From an uncultured Bryobacterales bacterium (lineage in GTDB: Bacteria; Acidobacteriota; Terriglobia; Bryobacterales; Bryobacteraceae), in assembly GCA_937859895.1 (NCBI GenBank), contig CALMAV010000239.1, positions 3,707-10,449 on the forward strand: DNA of 6,743 nucleotides, read 5' to 3'. The notes under the pieces were generated by a model. The model was not told where the DNA came from, ran no database searches, and saw nothing but the letters and a program-made list of their open reading frames with translations. The first letter of the stretch is position 1; each line of letters begins with the position of its first letter. Below are positions 1 to 6,583 of the stretch, piece by piece. Position numbers and translations under genes: made by a program.

Positions 1-443
1 GCTGGATTCCTTTTGTCCTAGGCGACATCGGCAGCGTCTCCGGCGGTTGGGCCGCCGGTCTCTTGATCCGTCGCCATCTCAGCGTAAGATGGGCAAGGCA
101 GATCACTATGTACACCGGCGCGATACTGTGTTTGGCAAGCGTGCTGGTCCCCATCGTGCCCACTGCGCCTCAAGCGTTGGGAATTATTGGCCTAGTTCTA
201 TTTGGACACACTTTCTTATCCGCTAACATGTTCGCCTCTGTAACAGATATGTTCCCGGACGGCGCGGTCGGCCGCATCACGGGCTTACATGGTCTGTGCG
301 GTGGCTTTTCAGGACTGCTGTTTCCGCTCCTGGCTGGGCTCTTGATAGACCGTGTCTCTTATGCACCTGTGTTTGCGTTGGCAGCCGCCATGCCCCTGGC
401 GGGAACAATTGCGCTATTCGCGCTCGGAGAAAAGAGTGATTAG
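1..443 (+). CDS. MFS transporter, ACS-like family, C-terminal part (5' end outside window)
   Basis: The reading frame is open from position 3 to the TAG at 441-443, giving 146 residues with no start in the window, so the gene begins upstream. The opening residues W-I-P-F-V-L-G-D-I-G-S, followed by GG and a basic L-I-R-R loop, match the helix and loop seen in the second half of anion:cation symporter (ACS) permeases such as the hexuronate and glucarate carriers. About five hydrophobic segments follow or overlap: residues 1-22, 37-55, 58-80, 92-115 and 121-142. The D-M-F-P loop and the G-x-x-G-L-x-G-x-x-G-G helix are also typical of that family. This fits helices 8-12 of a 12-helix inner-membrane carrier. 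The substrate cannot be read from the fragment. Because the next gene is ssuD, three bases away, an organic anion such as a sulfonate is an attractive inference. A TTG at 63 is an internal codon, not a credible start. Confidence 0.85.
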   Translation, partial: WIPFVLGDIGSVSGGWAAGLLIRRHLSVRWARQITMYTGAILCLASVLVPIVPTAPQALGIIGLVLFGHTFLSANMFASVTDMFPDGAVGRITGLHGLCGGFSGLLFPLLAGLLIDRVSYAPVFALAAAMPLAGTIALFALGEKSD

Positions 444-446
444 TCA

Positions 447-1577
447 ATGAAGCTGTTCTGGTTTATACCGACACAGGGCGACGGCCGCTACTTGGGCACC
501 ACGCATGGAATACGGCAGACCGACCACCGCTATCTCAAGCAGATTGCGCAGGCAGTCGATCAGCTAGGCTTTGAAGGCGTTCTGCTGCCCACCGGCAACT
601 CCTGCGAGGATGCCTGGGTTGTTGCGTCCACGCTGGTGCCGGTAACGGAACGGCTGAAGTTCCTGGTCGCCGTTCGCCCTGCAGTCATGTCGCCTACTCT
701 GGCTGCCCGTATGGCCGCCACCTTCGACCGCTTTTCCGATGGCCGGCTGCTGATTAATGTTGTCACCGGTGGCGATCCCAGCGAAGCCAAAGGCGACGGT
801 ATTTTTCTCTCCCATGACGAACGCTACGAAGTGACCGACGAGTTCCTCACTGTTTGGCGGAAGTGCATCACCGGTGAGCCCACCACCTTTCGTGGTAAGC
901 ACATTCACGTCGAAGACGCCCGAGTCATCTATCCTCCGTTGCAACAACCGCATCCACCGCTGTACTTTGGCGGATCATCGGAAGCGGCCATCGACCTTGC
1001 CGCTCGTCAAGTGGATTTGTACCTAACATGGGGCGAGCCGCCGGCCTTGGTCAGAGAGAAAATTCAAACTGTTCGAGAGAAAGCCGCCGAACTCGGCCGT
1101 TCACTGCAATTCGGCATTCGCCTGCACGTCATCGTGCGCGAGACCAATGTCCAAGCCTGGGAAGCCGCAAACGACCTGATCAAGTTTGTCGATGAAGACA
1201 CAATTGCGCGCTCTCAAAAAGCACTGGCCAAGCTCGATTCAGAAGGTCAGCGCAGAATGGTCGCACTACACGGAGGCGATCGCTCGCGCTTGGAAATCAG
1301 CCCCAACCTGTGGGCCGGAGTCGGACTGGTGCGCGGTGGCGCCGGCACGGCACTGGTCGGCGATGCGGAGACCGTTGCCAAACGTCTGCTTGAGTACAGC
1401 GACCTCGGCATCGACACCTTTATCCTCTCCGGCTATCCGCACCTGGAAGAGTCTTATCGCGCGGCGGAGTTACTATTCCCGCTCTTGCCCATCGCGAAAC
1501 AAACGGATGAGCTTTCTTCTGAGGAAGGGAGAAGAGCAGCCGCTGTCGTGGGCAATGAATTTCGAGTGGTTAAGTAA
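447..1577 (+). CDS. ssuD: FMNH2-dependent alkanesulfonate monooxygenase
   Basis: This 376-residue protein aligns along nearly its whole length with E. coli SsuD (381 aa), a cytoplasmic bacterial-luciferase-like TIM-barrel enzyme. SsuD uses reduced flavin and O2 to split aliphatic sulfonates into an aldehyde and sulfite for sulfur nutrition. Visible signatures include F-W-F-I-P-T near the N-terminus, PTGNSCEDAW at 48-57, VTGGDP at 106-111, YFGGSS at 173-178, LTWGEPP at 193-199, and the nearly invariant ISPNLWAGVGLVRGGAGTAL at 284-303. The E. coli active-site residues Cys54, Arg226, His228, Arg297 and Tyr331 correspond here to Cys53, Arg225, His227, Arg296 and Tyr330. The last 25 residues are unlike the E. 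coli tail. The ATG matches the family N-terminus. A GGAG at 426-429 is rather far upstream (17 bases), so coupling to the upstream permease gene is likely. No flavin reductase gene (ssuE) or ssuABC gene is in the window. Confidence 0.95.
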   Translation: MKLFWFIPTQGDGRYLGTTHGIRQTDHRYLKQIAQAVDQLGFEGVLLPTGNSCEDAWVVASTLVPVTERLKFLVAVRPAVMSPTLAARMAATFDRFSDGRLLINVVTGGDPSEAKGDGIFLSHDERYEVTDEFLTVWRKCITGEPTTFRGKHIHVEDARVIYPPLQQPHPPLYFGGSSEAAIDLAARQVDLYLTWGEPPALVREKIQTVREKAAELGRSLQFGIRLHVIVRETNVQAWEAANDLIKFVDEDTIARSQKALAKLDSEGQRRMVALHGGDRSRLEISPNLWAGVGLVRGGAGTALVGDAETVAKRLLEYSDLGIDTFILSGYPHLEESYRAAELLFPLLPIAKQTDELSSEEGRRAAAVVGNEFRVVK

Positions 1578-1584
1578 CTGATCA

Positions 1585-1600
1585 TTACCAGGAATGGTAA
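1585..1600. terminator. Short hairpin between convergent genes, possible weak terminator
   Basis: TTACCA (1585-1590) and TGGTAA (1595-1600) form a perfect 6-bp inverted repeat around a GGAA loop, in the 25-base gap between the converging ssuD and toxin genes. Neither side has a run of T on its 3' flank, and the stem is only moderately GC-rich, so it is not a classical intrinsic terminator. Its position is the main reason to consider that role. It could also be chance. Confidence 0.25.
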
Positions 1601-1602
1601 AT

Positions 1603-2103
1603 TTAGTCGTTCTTCTGAAAGTCTTCTAGTAGCCGATTGATCAATATCGGTGAATAACGAAAATTTGTAGCCATCAAGCTGTTGAGCGCCTCCTTGAGAT
1701 TCACAAGATTAGCGATGGCCGCCAGCCTCAGAACTCCAAGTGTGCCGGTCACGATGAGCCCTCTGTGCCTAGCCGCGTATACACCCGCACGATCATCCAT
1801 TAGAAGCAATGCTGCTTGCATTGAGAGGGCTAACTGAATGGCCGCTCTCTCCCCGTCATCTAACTCGTCAAGAGTAAGATCCTGGATTGGCACAGCCGGA
1901 TCTGGCAATACTTGAAACCACTCTGGAGGGGCTGTGATCCACTGCCGGACGGCTATGGGAGTCTTCGGATCAAGCATCTCGTTCCGAACTGCCTCGGGAA
2001 TAATCACCCTAGTGAACAACGCTGGGAGGAGAGCAACCTGGCCAATAAGAATCAAATAGTGAATGGGGCCGGTATCCGCTATGACAACCTGCTCACGGAA
2101 CAT
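1603..2103 (-). CDS. DUF3368 PIN-like domain protein, probable toxin (ribonuclease)
   Basis: The 166-residue product has the layout of the DUF3368 branch of the PIN-like nucleases. It starts with V-V-I-A-D-T-G-P-I (Asp10), followed by a hydrophobic helix, then V-I-I-P-E-A-V-R-N-E (Glu37 and Glu42). Next come L-D-D-G-E-R-A-A-I-Q-L-A (Asp83, Glu85), L-L-L-M-D-D-R (Asp103, Asp104) and a V-T-G-T-L-G-V-L segment at 118-125. These acidic residues are those expected to bind the metal in a PIN active site, so the site looks intact. Family members are predicted toxins of type II toxin-antitoxin pairs that cleave RNA, and they usually sit directly after a UPF0175 gene, as here. The ATG follows the antitoxin's TAA with no gap (TAAATG), and a GGGA lies 6 bases before it, so translation is probably coupled. 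Activity and target are not known from the sequence. Confidence 0.88.
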   Translation of the reverse strand: MFREQVVIADTGPIHYLILIGQVALLPALFTRVIIPEAVRNEMLDPKTPIAVRQWITAPPEWFQVLPDPAVPIQDLTLDELDDGERAAIQLALSMQAALLLMDDRAGVYAARHRGLIVTGTLGVLRLAAIANLVNLKEALNSLMATNFRYSPILINRLLEDFQKND

Positions 2104-2364
2104 TTAGAATCCCGCTTTGCGCAGCTCCTCCCACTCGCGATCAAAATCCTCGATCGAATAGGTTACAAATTCACGGTGGGCTTTAAGAAATCCATCCAAT
2201 TCGTAGCGGGTCGAAAACCCAAGAAGCCGCCTCAGTCTTACTTGCGAGAGACGTCCGGCCCGAAACTCCTCCAAAGCCAATCGCTCAAGCGCTTGTCGGG
2301 ACAGATCACCGTGAGCAGGAACAGCCCCAGCAATGTCGTCCGGAAGATCCAGCATGACAGTCAT
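2104..2364 (-). CDS. UPF0175 family antitoxin, second copy (next to toxin)
   Basis: This 86-residue protein opens with M-T-V-M-L-D-L-P-D-D, then D-L-S-R-Q-A-L-E-R-L-A-L-E and a helix-turn-helix-like part around L-S-Q-V-R-L-R-R-L-L-G-F, ending in an acidic helical tail after V-T-Y-S. That order (short N-terminal strand, helix, then S/T-x-x-x-x-x-x-x-L-L-G) is typical of UPF0175 proteins, predicted DNA-binding antitoxins for DUF3368 PIN-like toxins. It probably binds the toxin with its acidic C-terminal tail and may repress its own operon; both are family-based inferences. Its ATG overlaps the stop of the preceding paralogue (ATGA, 2361-2364), and its TAA abuts the toxin ATG. It is roughly 40% identical by eye to the upstream copy. 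A second in-frame Met at codon 4 could also start it, but the paralogue's M-T-V start supports the first. Confidence 0.87.
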   Translation of the reverse strand: MTVMLDLPDDIAGAVPAHGDLSRQALERLALEEFRAGRLSQVRLRRLLGFSTRYELDGFLKAHREFVTYSIEDFDREWEELRKAGF

Positions 2365-2633
2365 GCGCGAGTTGAGCCCTTTGAAAGGTTTTGCAGTAGT
2401 TCGGCTTCAGCCTCCAGTTCAGCCCTCGAGTAGTCATATAGGTCCACATGTTGGGCCAGAAACAGCTCAGTCTCAATGCGAGCAAGCCCCAGCATTCTAC
2501 CGACCTGGAGTTGTGTTAACGTCTGCCGGCGATAGCCTTCCACCGCCAGCGCCTCGAGGACACGTCGGGATAGATTGCCTTTGGCAGCAAGAGCCTGGGC
2601 GAAATCATCCGGCAGCTCAATGGTGACGGTCAT
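2361..2633 (-). CDS. UPF0175 family antitoxin, first copy
   Basis: This 90-residue protein is a paralogue of the next gene: both begin M-T-V-x-x-x-L-P-D-D, share L-S-R-x-x-L-E-x-L-A-x-E, and have an R-x-L-G turn followed by F-L-x-x-H and Y-S. The part around L-T-Q-L-Q-V-G-R-M-L-G-L (residues 39-50) is the expected DNA-contacting helix-turn-helix-like region, and the tail after Y-D-Y-S is acidic. It is complete and of normal UPF0175 length, with no sign of decay, so it may be a functional antitoxin or repressor whose own toxin has been lost, or a second partner for the single PIN-like toxin downstream. It starts 27 bases after the second TolC gene on the same strand with no obvious Shine-Dalgarno sequence, which leaves little room for its own promoter. 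A promoter inside the TolC gene cannot be excluded. Confidence 0.85.
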   Translation of the reverse strand: MTVTIELPDDFAQALAAKGNLSRRVLEALAVEGYRRQTLTQLQVGRMLGLARIETELFLAQHVDLYDYSRAELEAEAELLQNLSKGSTRA

Positions 2634-2660
2634 GATGGCAGGTTAACACCGCTTAAACGT

Positions 2661-4667
2661 CTACGGATTAGCAGGCAGAACAGCCGGCAGTGTTGAAGGC
2701 CGAGACAGGTGTCCATTTAGCACCTCTCCCACTGTGATGTGATTCTGCTCCAGCGTTAACCCTACCGTCTGGTCAAGCGTAATCCTGGCGTTGCTGTACG
2801 CTACCAGCGCGGCCGTTTCTGTTGACTGCGCTGTGGTCAGATCCCGCTCTTGCTGAACCACATTGAACGAGGTCGATGCGCCTAGGGAGAACTTCTTTTG
2901 TTCTGCAGCTAGTAACTGCTCAGAAAGGACTCGGCTCTTCAGCGCTGCTTGATAGCGAACCCGCGCTTGTTGAATCCCGATGACCGCGTTCGAGACAGTC
3001 ACTGCAATTTGGTTGGTGCTGCGGGTATTGGCGAGTTCAGTCTGACGCAACGATAGCTGATCGATGTTGTTATCCGCCTGAGCGCTACGGTTCCGTAAGT
3101 TCGCGCTGAAGAAGACACCCGCTCGCTGGGTTGGAAAGTCACGGCGAACCATTTGCCCCAGCGCTGTCCCGATTCCTCCTACGAAGTACTTGTCTGGTAC
3201 CTGACACACTTGCCCAGGTCTGCCAACGCCTGGCGGACATGTGATTAAGCCCGGCACTTGCGAAAAGCTCGTCCCGAATTGCTGCGCCGAACCGCCTTGC
3301 AGCGGTACGGCCTGAGGCCTTCCGCTCAGGCCTTGAACGGTAGCGCTTGCAAAACCCGCCAACTGCGGGAGCACGCCATTCTGCGTTGCCAATGCCGACG
3401 TCTGGCTATTGGTGAAGTTAACCGTCTGGGTTGCGATGTCTGTTCGGTTCGCCAGAGCTGTTGCTAACAATGTCTGTACGGAGCCGACATCTTCCTTCTC
3501 CGGAACGACAATCCGGTCCAGCGGAACAACTTCGACAGTCGCCAGTAACGGATCAGCCAGCCCCGTTCGGCTGAGAACATTCTTAAGCCCTACCTGCTGT
3601 TGCGAAAGCGTCGTCTCTGAGACAACCAGATCCTGCTGGCTTGTGGCCAGTTGCGATTCAGCGGTAGTCACATCCAGCGGTGCCATAGTACCAATCTGCA
3701 CCTGTCGGCGGTTATCTTCCACAAACCTTCGCGCTACGTCTACCGCCACCCGCTTCGCTTTTACGTCCGCATAGTCGGCTACCAGGGCATAGTATTGGCT
3801 GAGAACGTTGGCGACAATGGTGATTACTTCCGCTTTGAACACTGTATCGGCCAACTTGAGATTTGCTTTAGCAACTGTGATGGTGCGTGCATTCACCGCT
3901 GTTCCAAAGCCTTGTAGGAAGTTTTGCTGCGCGGATAACTGCGTTGTTACACCGTTAGACGGGTTCAGTAGTTCGACAGGTGAGTTCTCGTTTAAATAAG
4001 TGTCTCGATAAGTGAGTGTTACTTGCCCGCCCGTTAAGAAGCCTTGTTGAATTGAGGTCGAGTAGTTACGGGTATTAGAGATCAGGTTAAGCACCTGGCT
4101 CTGGCGACTGTTCGGCTGGGGCTGACTCTGGTGAGTGTAAGATTGCGTATCCTGCAAAATCGGGTCGAGTGTCGGCGTCACGGGACCAATTTGTGTAACG
4201 GTCGTGTTGGCGCTTGTGTTGTTGTTGTTAAGACCCCCGTTGCTGACCCCCGCTGCCGCCTGGGTACCGGCGACGCCTTGCCCGGCCTGCACTGAACCGG
4301 CTTGCGATCGAGCACTGGGCACACCGGCCAGCGCACCACCCGCCTGGGCCCGGCGCACTTGCGAGGCTTGGATGAGCGGACTATAGCGCGCCGATTCTAT
4401 ATCGACGTTATTTTCCAGCGCCAACGCAATCGCGTCCTGCGCAGTCAGATAGAGCTTCCCTGCCCTAACCAGGTCTCGCCATCGGCCCGAGTTGCCGAGT
4501 CGTATCGGCGGGATGTATTCAGCCTCATAGGTGCGAAGCAGAAACGGCGCATCCGGGCGTTGGGGAGCAATCTGGGACCGTCCCTGTGACCATACCGGCA
4601 GCACTGAGCTAGTCGCACACAGCCCATAAGCCAAGGCTTGTCTGCAAAGAACGGGAAGCCGCATCAT
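2661..4667 (-). CDS. TolC family outer-membrane efflux protein, second of tandem pair
   Basis: This 668-residue protein is longer than E. coli TolC (493 aa). Both halves of the TolC pseudo-repeat are present: Q-V-Q-I-G-T-M-A-P-L-D-V (323-334) with a coiled coil on either side, and K-K-F-S-L-G-A-S-T-S-F-N-V (591-603) with another. In E. coli TolC the matching turns form the periplasmic tips that meet the adaptor protein. A hydrophobic N-terminus (about 1-28) looks like a secretion signal, though it is irregular, with Cys8 and Cys17. Residues 50-95 carry the conserved N-terminal block shared with the upstream paralogue. Residues 105-160 are rich in Ala, Gly, Gln, Ser and Asn. Residues 450-495 hold an insertion absent from the paralogue, with Cys477 and Cys488 in a probable surface loop. 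The start overlaps the previous stop (ATGA), with GGAG at 4676-4679 eight bases upstream; a second ATG follows immediately. The transported compound and pump partners are unknown. Confidence 0.92.
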   Translation of the reverse strand: MMRLPVLCRQALAYGLCATSSVLPVWSQGRSQIAPQRPDAPFLLRTYEAEYIPPIRLGNSGRWRDLVRAGKLYLTAQDAIALALENNVDIESARYSPLIQASQVRRAQAGGALAGVPSARSQAGSVQAGQGVAGTQAAAGVSNGGLNNNNTSANTTVTQIGPVTPTLDPILQDTQSYTHQSQPQPNSRQSQVLNLISNTRNYSTSIQQGFLTGGQVTLTYRDTYLNENSPVELLNPSNGVTTQLSAQQNFLQGFGTAVNARTITVAKANLKLADTVFKAEVITIVANVLSQYYALVADYADVKAKRVAVDVARRFVEDNRRQVQIGTMAPLDVTTAESQLATSQQDLVVSETTLSQQQVGLKNVLSRTGLADPLLATVEVVPLDRIVVPEKEDVGSVQTLLATALANRTDIATQTVNFTNSQTSALATQNGVLPQLAGFASATVQGLSGRPQAVPLQGGSAQQFGTSFSQVPGLITCPPGVGRPGQVCQVPDKYFVGGIGTALGQMVRRDFPTQRAGVFFSANLRNRSAQADNNIDQLSLRQTELANTRSTNQIAVTVSNAVIGIQQARVRYQAALKSRVLSEQLLAAEQKKFSLGASTSFNVVQQERDLTTAQSTETAALVAYSNARITLDQTVGLTLEQNHITVGEVLNGHLSRPSTLPAVLPANP

Positions 4668-6571
4668 TGCTTCTGCTCCGGTTGTAGTTCCGGCAGCTTA
4701 GCGGGCAAACTAGAACGTCTTGCAACACGGCCAGACAACGCCTCTGCCACAGAGATATCGTTCACCTCTAATGTGGTGCCCATGGCCTGATCGAATGAGA
4801 TTTGGGCATGACTGAAGTTTGCCAGCGCCTGCGTCTCATTGCTTTCAGCCAGTGCTAGTGCCTGCTGATCTTGCACAACTTGGAATACAGTCGAGGCGCC
4901 GAGCGTGTACTTCTTCCTATCTGCTTCCAAGGTTTCGCGCTGTAGGTCACGCGCCTTTACTGACGCGTCGTAACGCGACCGTGCCTGCTGCAAACCAATG
5001 GTGGCGTTCTGCACGTCAACCCGAACCTGATTCAATGCCTTTTGCAATGCCAATTCGTTCTGTCGAATTTCCAGTACACTCGTCGTGTAATCGGATTGCG
5101 CCGCCCGGTTTCGCAAAGGAACGTTCAGACTGAAACCGGCCGAGTAACTGGGGTAGTTACGCCGGAATATCTGGCCGAGTAAGTTGCCATAGCCGCCAGT
5201 CAAGAATGGATCTGCTGTCGCTCCCTGAAGCAGGAAGTTAGGGCTGCCCGAAAGAGCGTTGTTAGTTAAGTCGACGAAACCTTGCAGTGAGGGCTTCAGA
5301 CCGTTCTTTATGCCGACCAGATTTAACTTCTGACTCTCTACGTTAATGCGATTCTGTGCAATTTCCACTCGGGCCCCTATCGCTTTACTCACTAACTCTT
5401 CCAGCGGCTTCTGCTGCTCGTTACCCGGAACTTTAAACGTGTCGAGTGGAATCACATGTACTTCAGCCAATTCCGGACTTGCTACGCCGTTTCGACTCAA
5501 GGCATTCTTCAGCACAATCTCCTGCTGTAGTAAGTTCGTCTGAGAGACCAGCAAATCCTGCTGGCTGGTGTAGACCTGGCTTTCCGCCCGCGTCACTTCA
5601 ATCGGCGCTAGGGTCCCAATCTCCACTTGCTTCTTGTTGTCTTCGTATAGAGCCTGAGCTGTAGCTAGCTCGTCTCGTCTGGCCTTTAGATCCTGGTTAA
5701 AGCTCACCAGATCCCAATAGAGGTTCAATACTGCCGAGATGGTTGTTATCACCTGCTGCTTAAACTGCAGATCTGAAATTTTTTCGTTGTTCTTGGCCAC
5801 ACGAATGTTACGGCCATTTACGGCTCGACCGAAGCCATTCAGAAAGTTCTGCGAGATTTGTAAGTCCAATGCTCCAGAGTCATATGGGTTCAGATTGAAT
5901 GCAAGACTGTTGAATTTGTTCCGGACACTGGAGTAATTGAGCGCGGCATTCAGACCGAAATCCCAACTCTGTGAGTAGTTGGCGGAATAGGAGCGGATGT
6001 CGTCGATAAGGGAGGTAGTTCCAGTAAGGAAGGTGTTGCTCTGAGGGTTAGTTGTATGTGCGAAGTTAGCGTTGACCGTCACAGCTGGGTCCAGGTTCAG
6101 CAGCGACGGCCCTAACTGGGTAAGAATGCCGCCCTGGGAGGTGACCGCTGCAGTGGACGCTCCTAGGGCAGTTGTCGAACTGACACCCGTAAGACTGACG
6201 CTCTGCGGGCCGGCAGCTACGCCGGCACCTACCGTGCGCAGCAGGTTTCCCGATTCCGCACGCTTAGTTACCTCTCTATAGAGCAGTGGCCCATAGCGCT
6301 GAATTTCAATGTCGAGATTATTCTCCAGTGCCAGCGCAATCACATCCTGCCCAGACACATACAGGTTGCCAGCCCGAACCAGCGCTTGCAGCCTGTCGGA
6401 GTTGTTGAGGCTTACCGGCGGAATCACCCGACGCTGATACGGCCGTGTCAGCCAGCCTAATCCGCCCTGTGGCGGATCGATTCTTACTGCACTGGCGGTC
6501 TGCGCTGTACCGGAACCAGCAAGCAGCAGAATACTGCATAACACCCGAAGAGGTGCTTCGAATTTTCCCAT
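4664..6571 (-). CDS. TolC family outer-membrane efflux protein, first of tandem pair
   Basis: With the ATG at 6571 the protein has 635 residues. It begins with a good signal peptide: one or two basic residues, a hydrophobic core (about 9-19), then A-G-S-G-T-A, with likely cleavage near residue 23. Residues 45-95 contain the block I-P-P-V-S-L-N-N-S, L-V-R-A-G-N-L-Y, Q-D-V-I-A-L-A-L-E-N-N, followed by a Ser/Thr/Ala/Gly-rich linker to about 150. The barrel and coiled-coil pseudo-repeats follow, with turns V-E-I-G-T-L-A-P-I-E-V (316-326) and K-Y-T-L-G-A-S-T-V-F-Q-V (554-565), as in TolC's two periplasmic tips. It should form a trimeric outer-membrane exit duct for an export pump or type I secretion system, but no pump or adaptor gene is seen. 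The TTG at 6583 is also in frame, but AGAGGA (6585-6590) lies only one base before it and 13 before the ATG, so I prefer the ATG. Confidence 0.92.
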   Translation of the reverse strand: MGKFEAPLRVLCSILLLAGSGTAQTASAVRIDPPQGGLGWLTRPYQRRVIPPVSLNNSDRLQALVRAGNLYVSGQDVIALALENNLDIEIQRYGPLLYREVTKRAESGNLLRTVGAGVAAGPQSVSLTGVSSTTALGASTAAVTSQGGILTQLGPSLLNLDPAVTVNANFAHTTNPQSNTFLTGTTSLIDDIRSYSANYSQSWDFGLNAALNYSSVRNKFNSLAFNLNPYDSGALDLQISQNFLNGFGRAVNGRNIRVAKNNEKISDLQFKQQVITTISAVLNLYWDLVSFNQDLKARRDELATAQALYEDNKKQVEIGTLAPIEVTRAESQVYTSQQDLLVSQTNLLQQEIVLKNALSRNGVASPELAEVHVIPLDTFKVPGNEQQKPLEELVSKAIGARVEIAQNRINVESQKLNLVGIKNGLKPSLQGFVDLTNNALSGSPNFLLQGATADPFLTGGYGNLLGQIFRRNYPSYSAGFSLNVPLRNRAAQSDYTTSVLEIRQNELALQKALNQVRVDVQNATIGLQQARSRYDASVKARDLQRETLEADRKKYTLGASTVFQVVQDQQALALAESNETQALANFSHAQISFDQAMGTTLEVNDISVAEALSGRVARRSSLPAKLPELQPEQKQ

Positions 6572-6583
6572 CAATTTGGCCAA

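Noticed and set aside
560..953. Overlapping minus-strand open frames inside ssuD
   Set aside because: They lie antisense to a strongly conserved gene, have composition expected of shadow frames, and show no recognisable domain.
1186..1581. Plus-strand frame of 131 codons overlapping the end of ssuD
   Set aside because: It is an out-of-frame shadow of ssuD; the ssuD frame carries the conserved catalytic residues throughout.
1912..2626. Plus-strand open frames antisense to the toxin and antitoxin genes
   Set aside because: The minus strand has three coupled genes with family motifs; the plus-strand translations look random and lack ribosome binding sites.
2642..2658. Near-palindrome (GTTAA ... 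TTAAAC) just before the first antitoxin gene, considered as an autoregulatory operator
   Set aside because: The arms are imperfect and only about five bases long, so it is indistinguishable from chance without relatives to compare.
3258..6281. Several plus-strand frames antisense to the TolC genes
   Set aside because: They are short, rich in Ser, Arg and Cys as expected of antisense shadows, and cross functional regions of the TolC frames.
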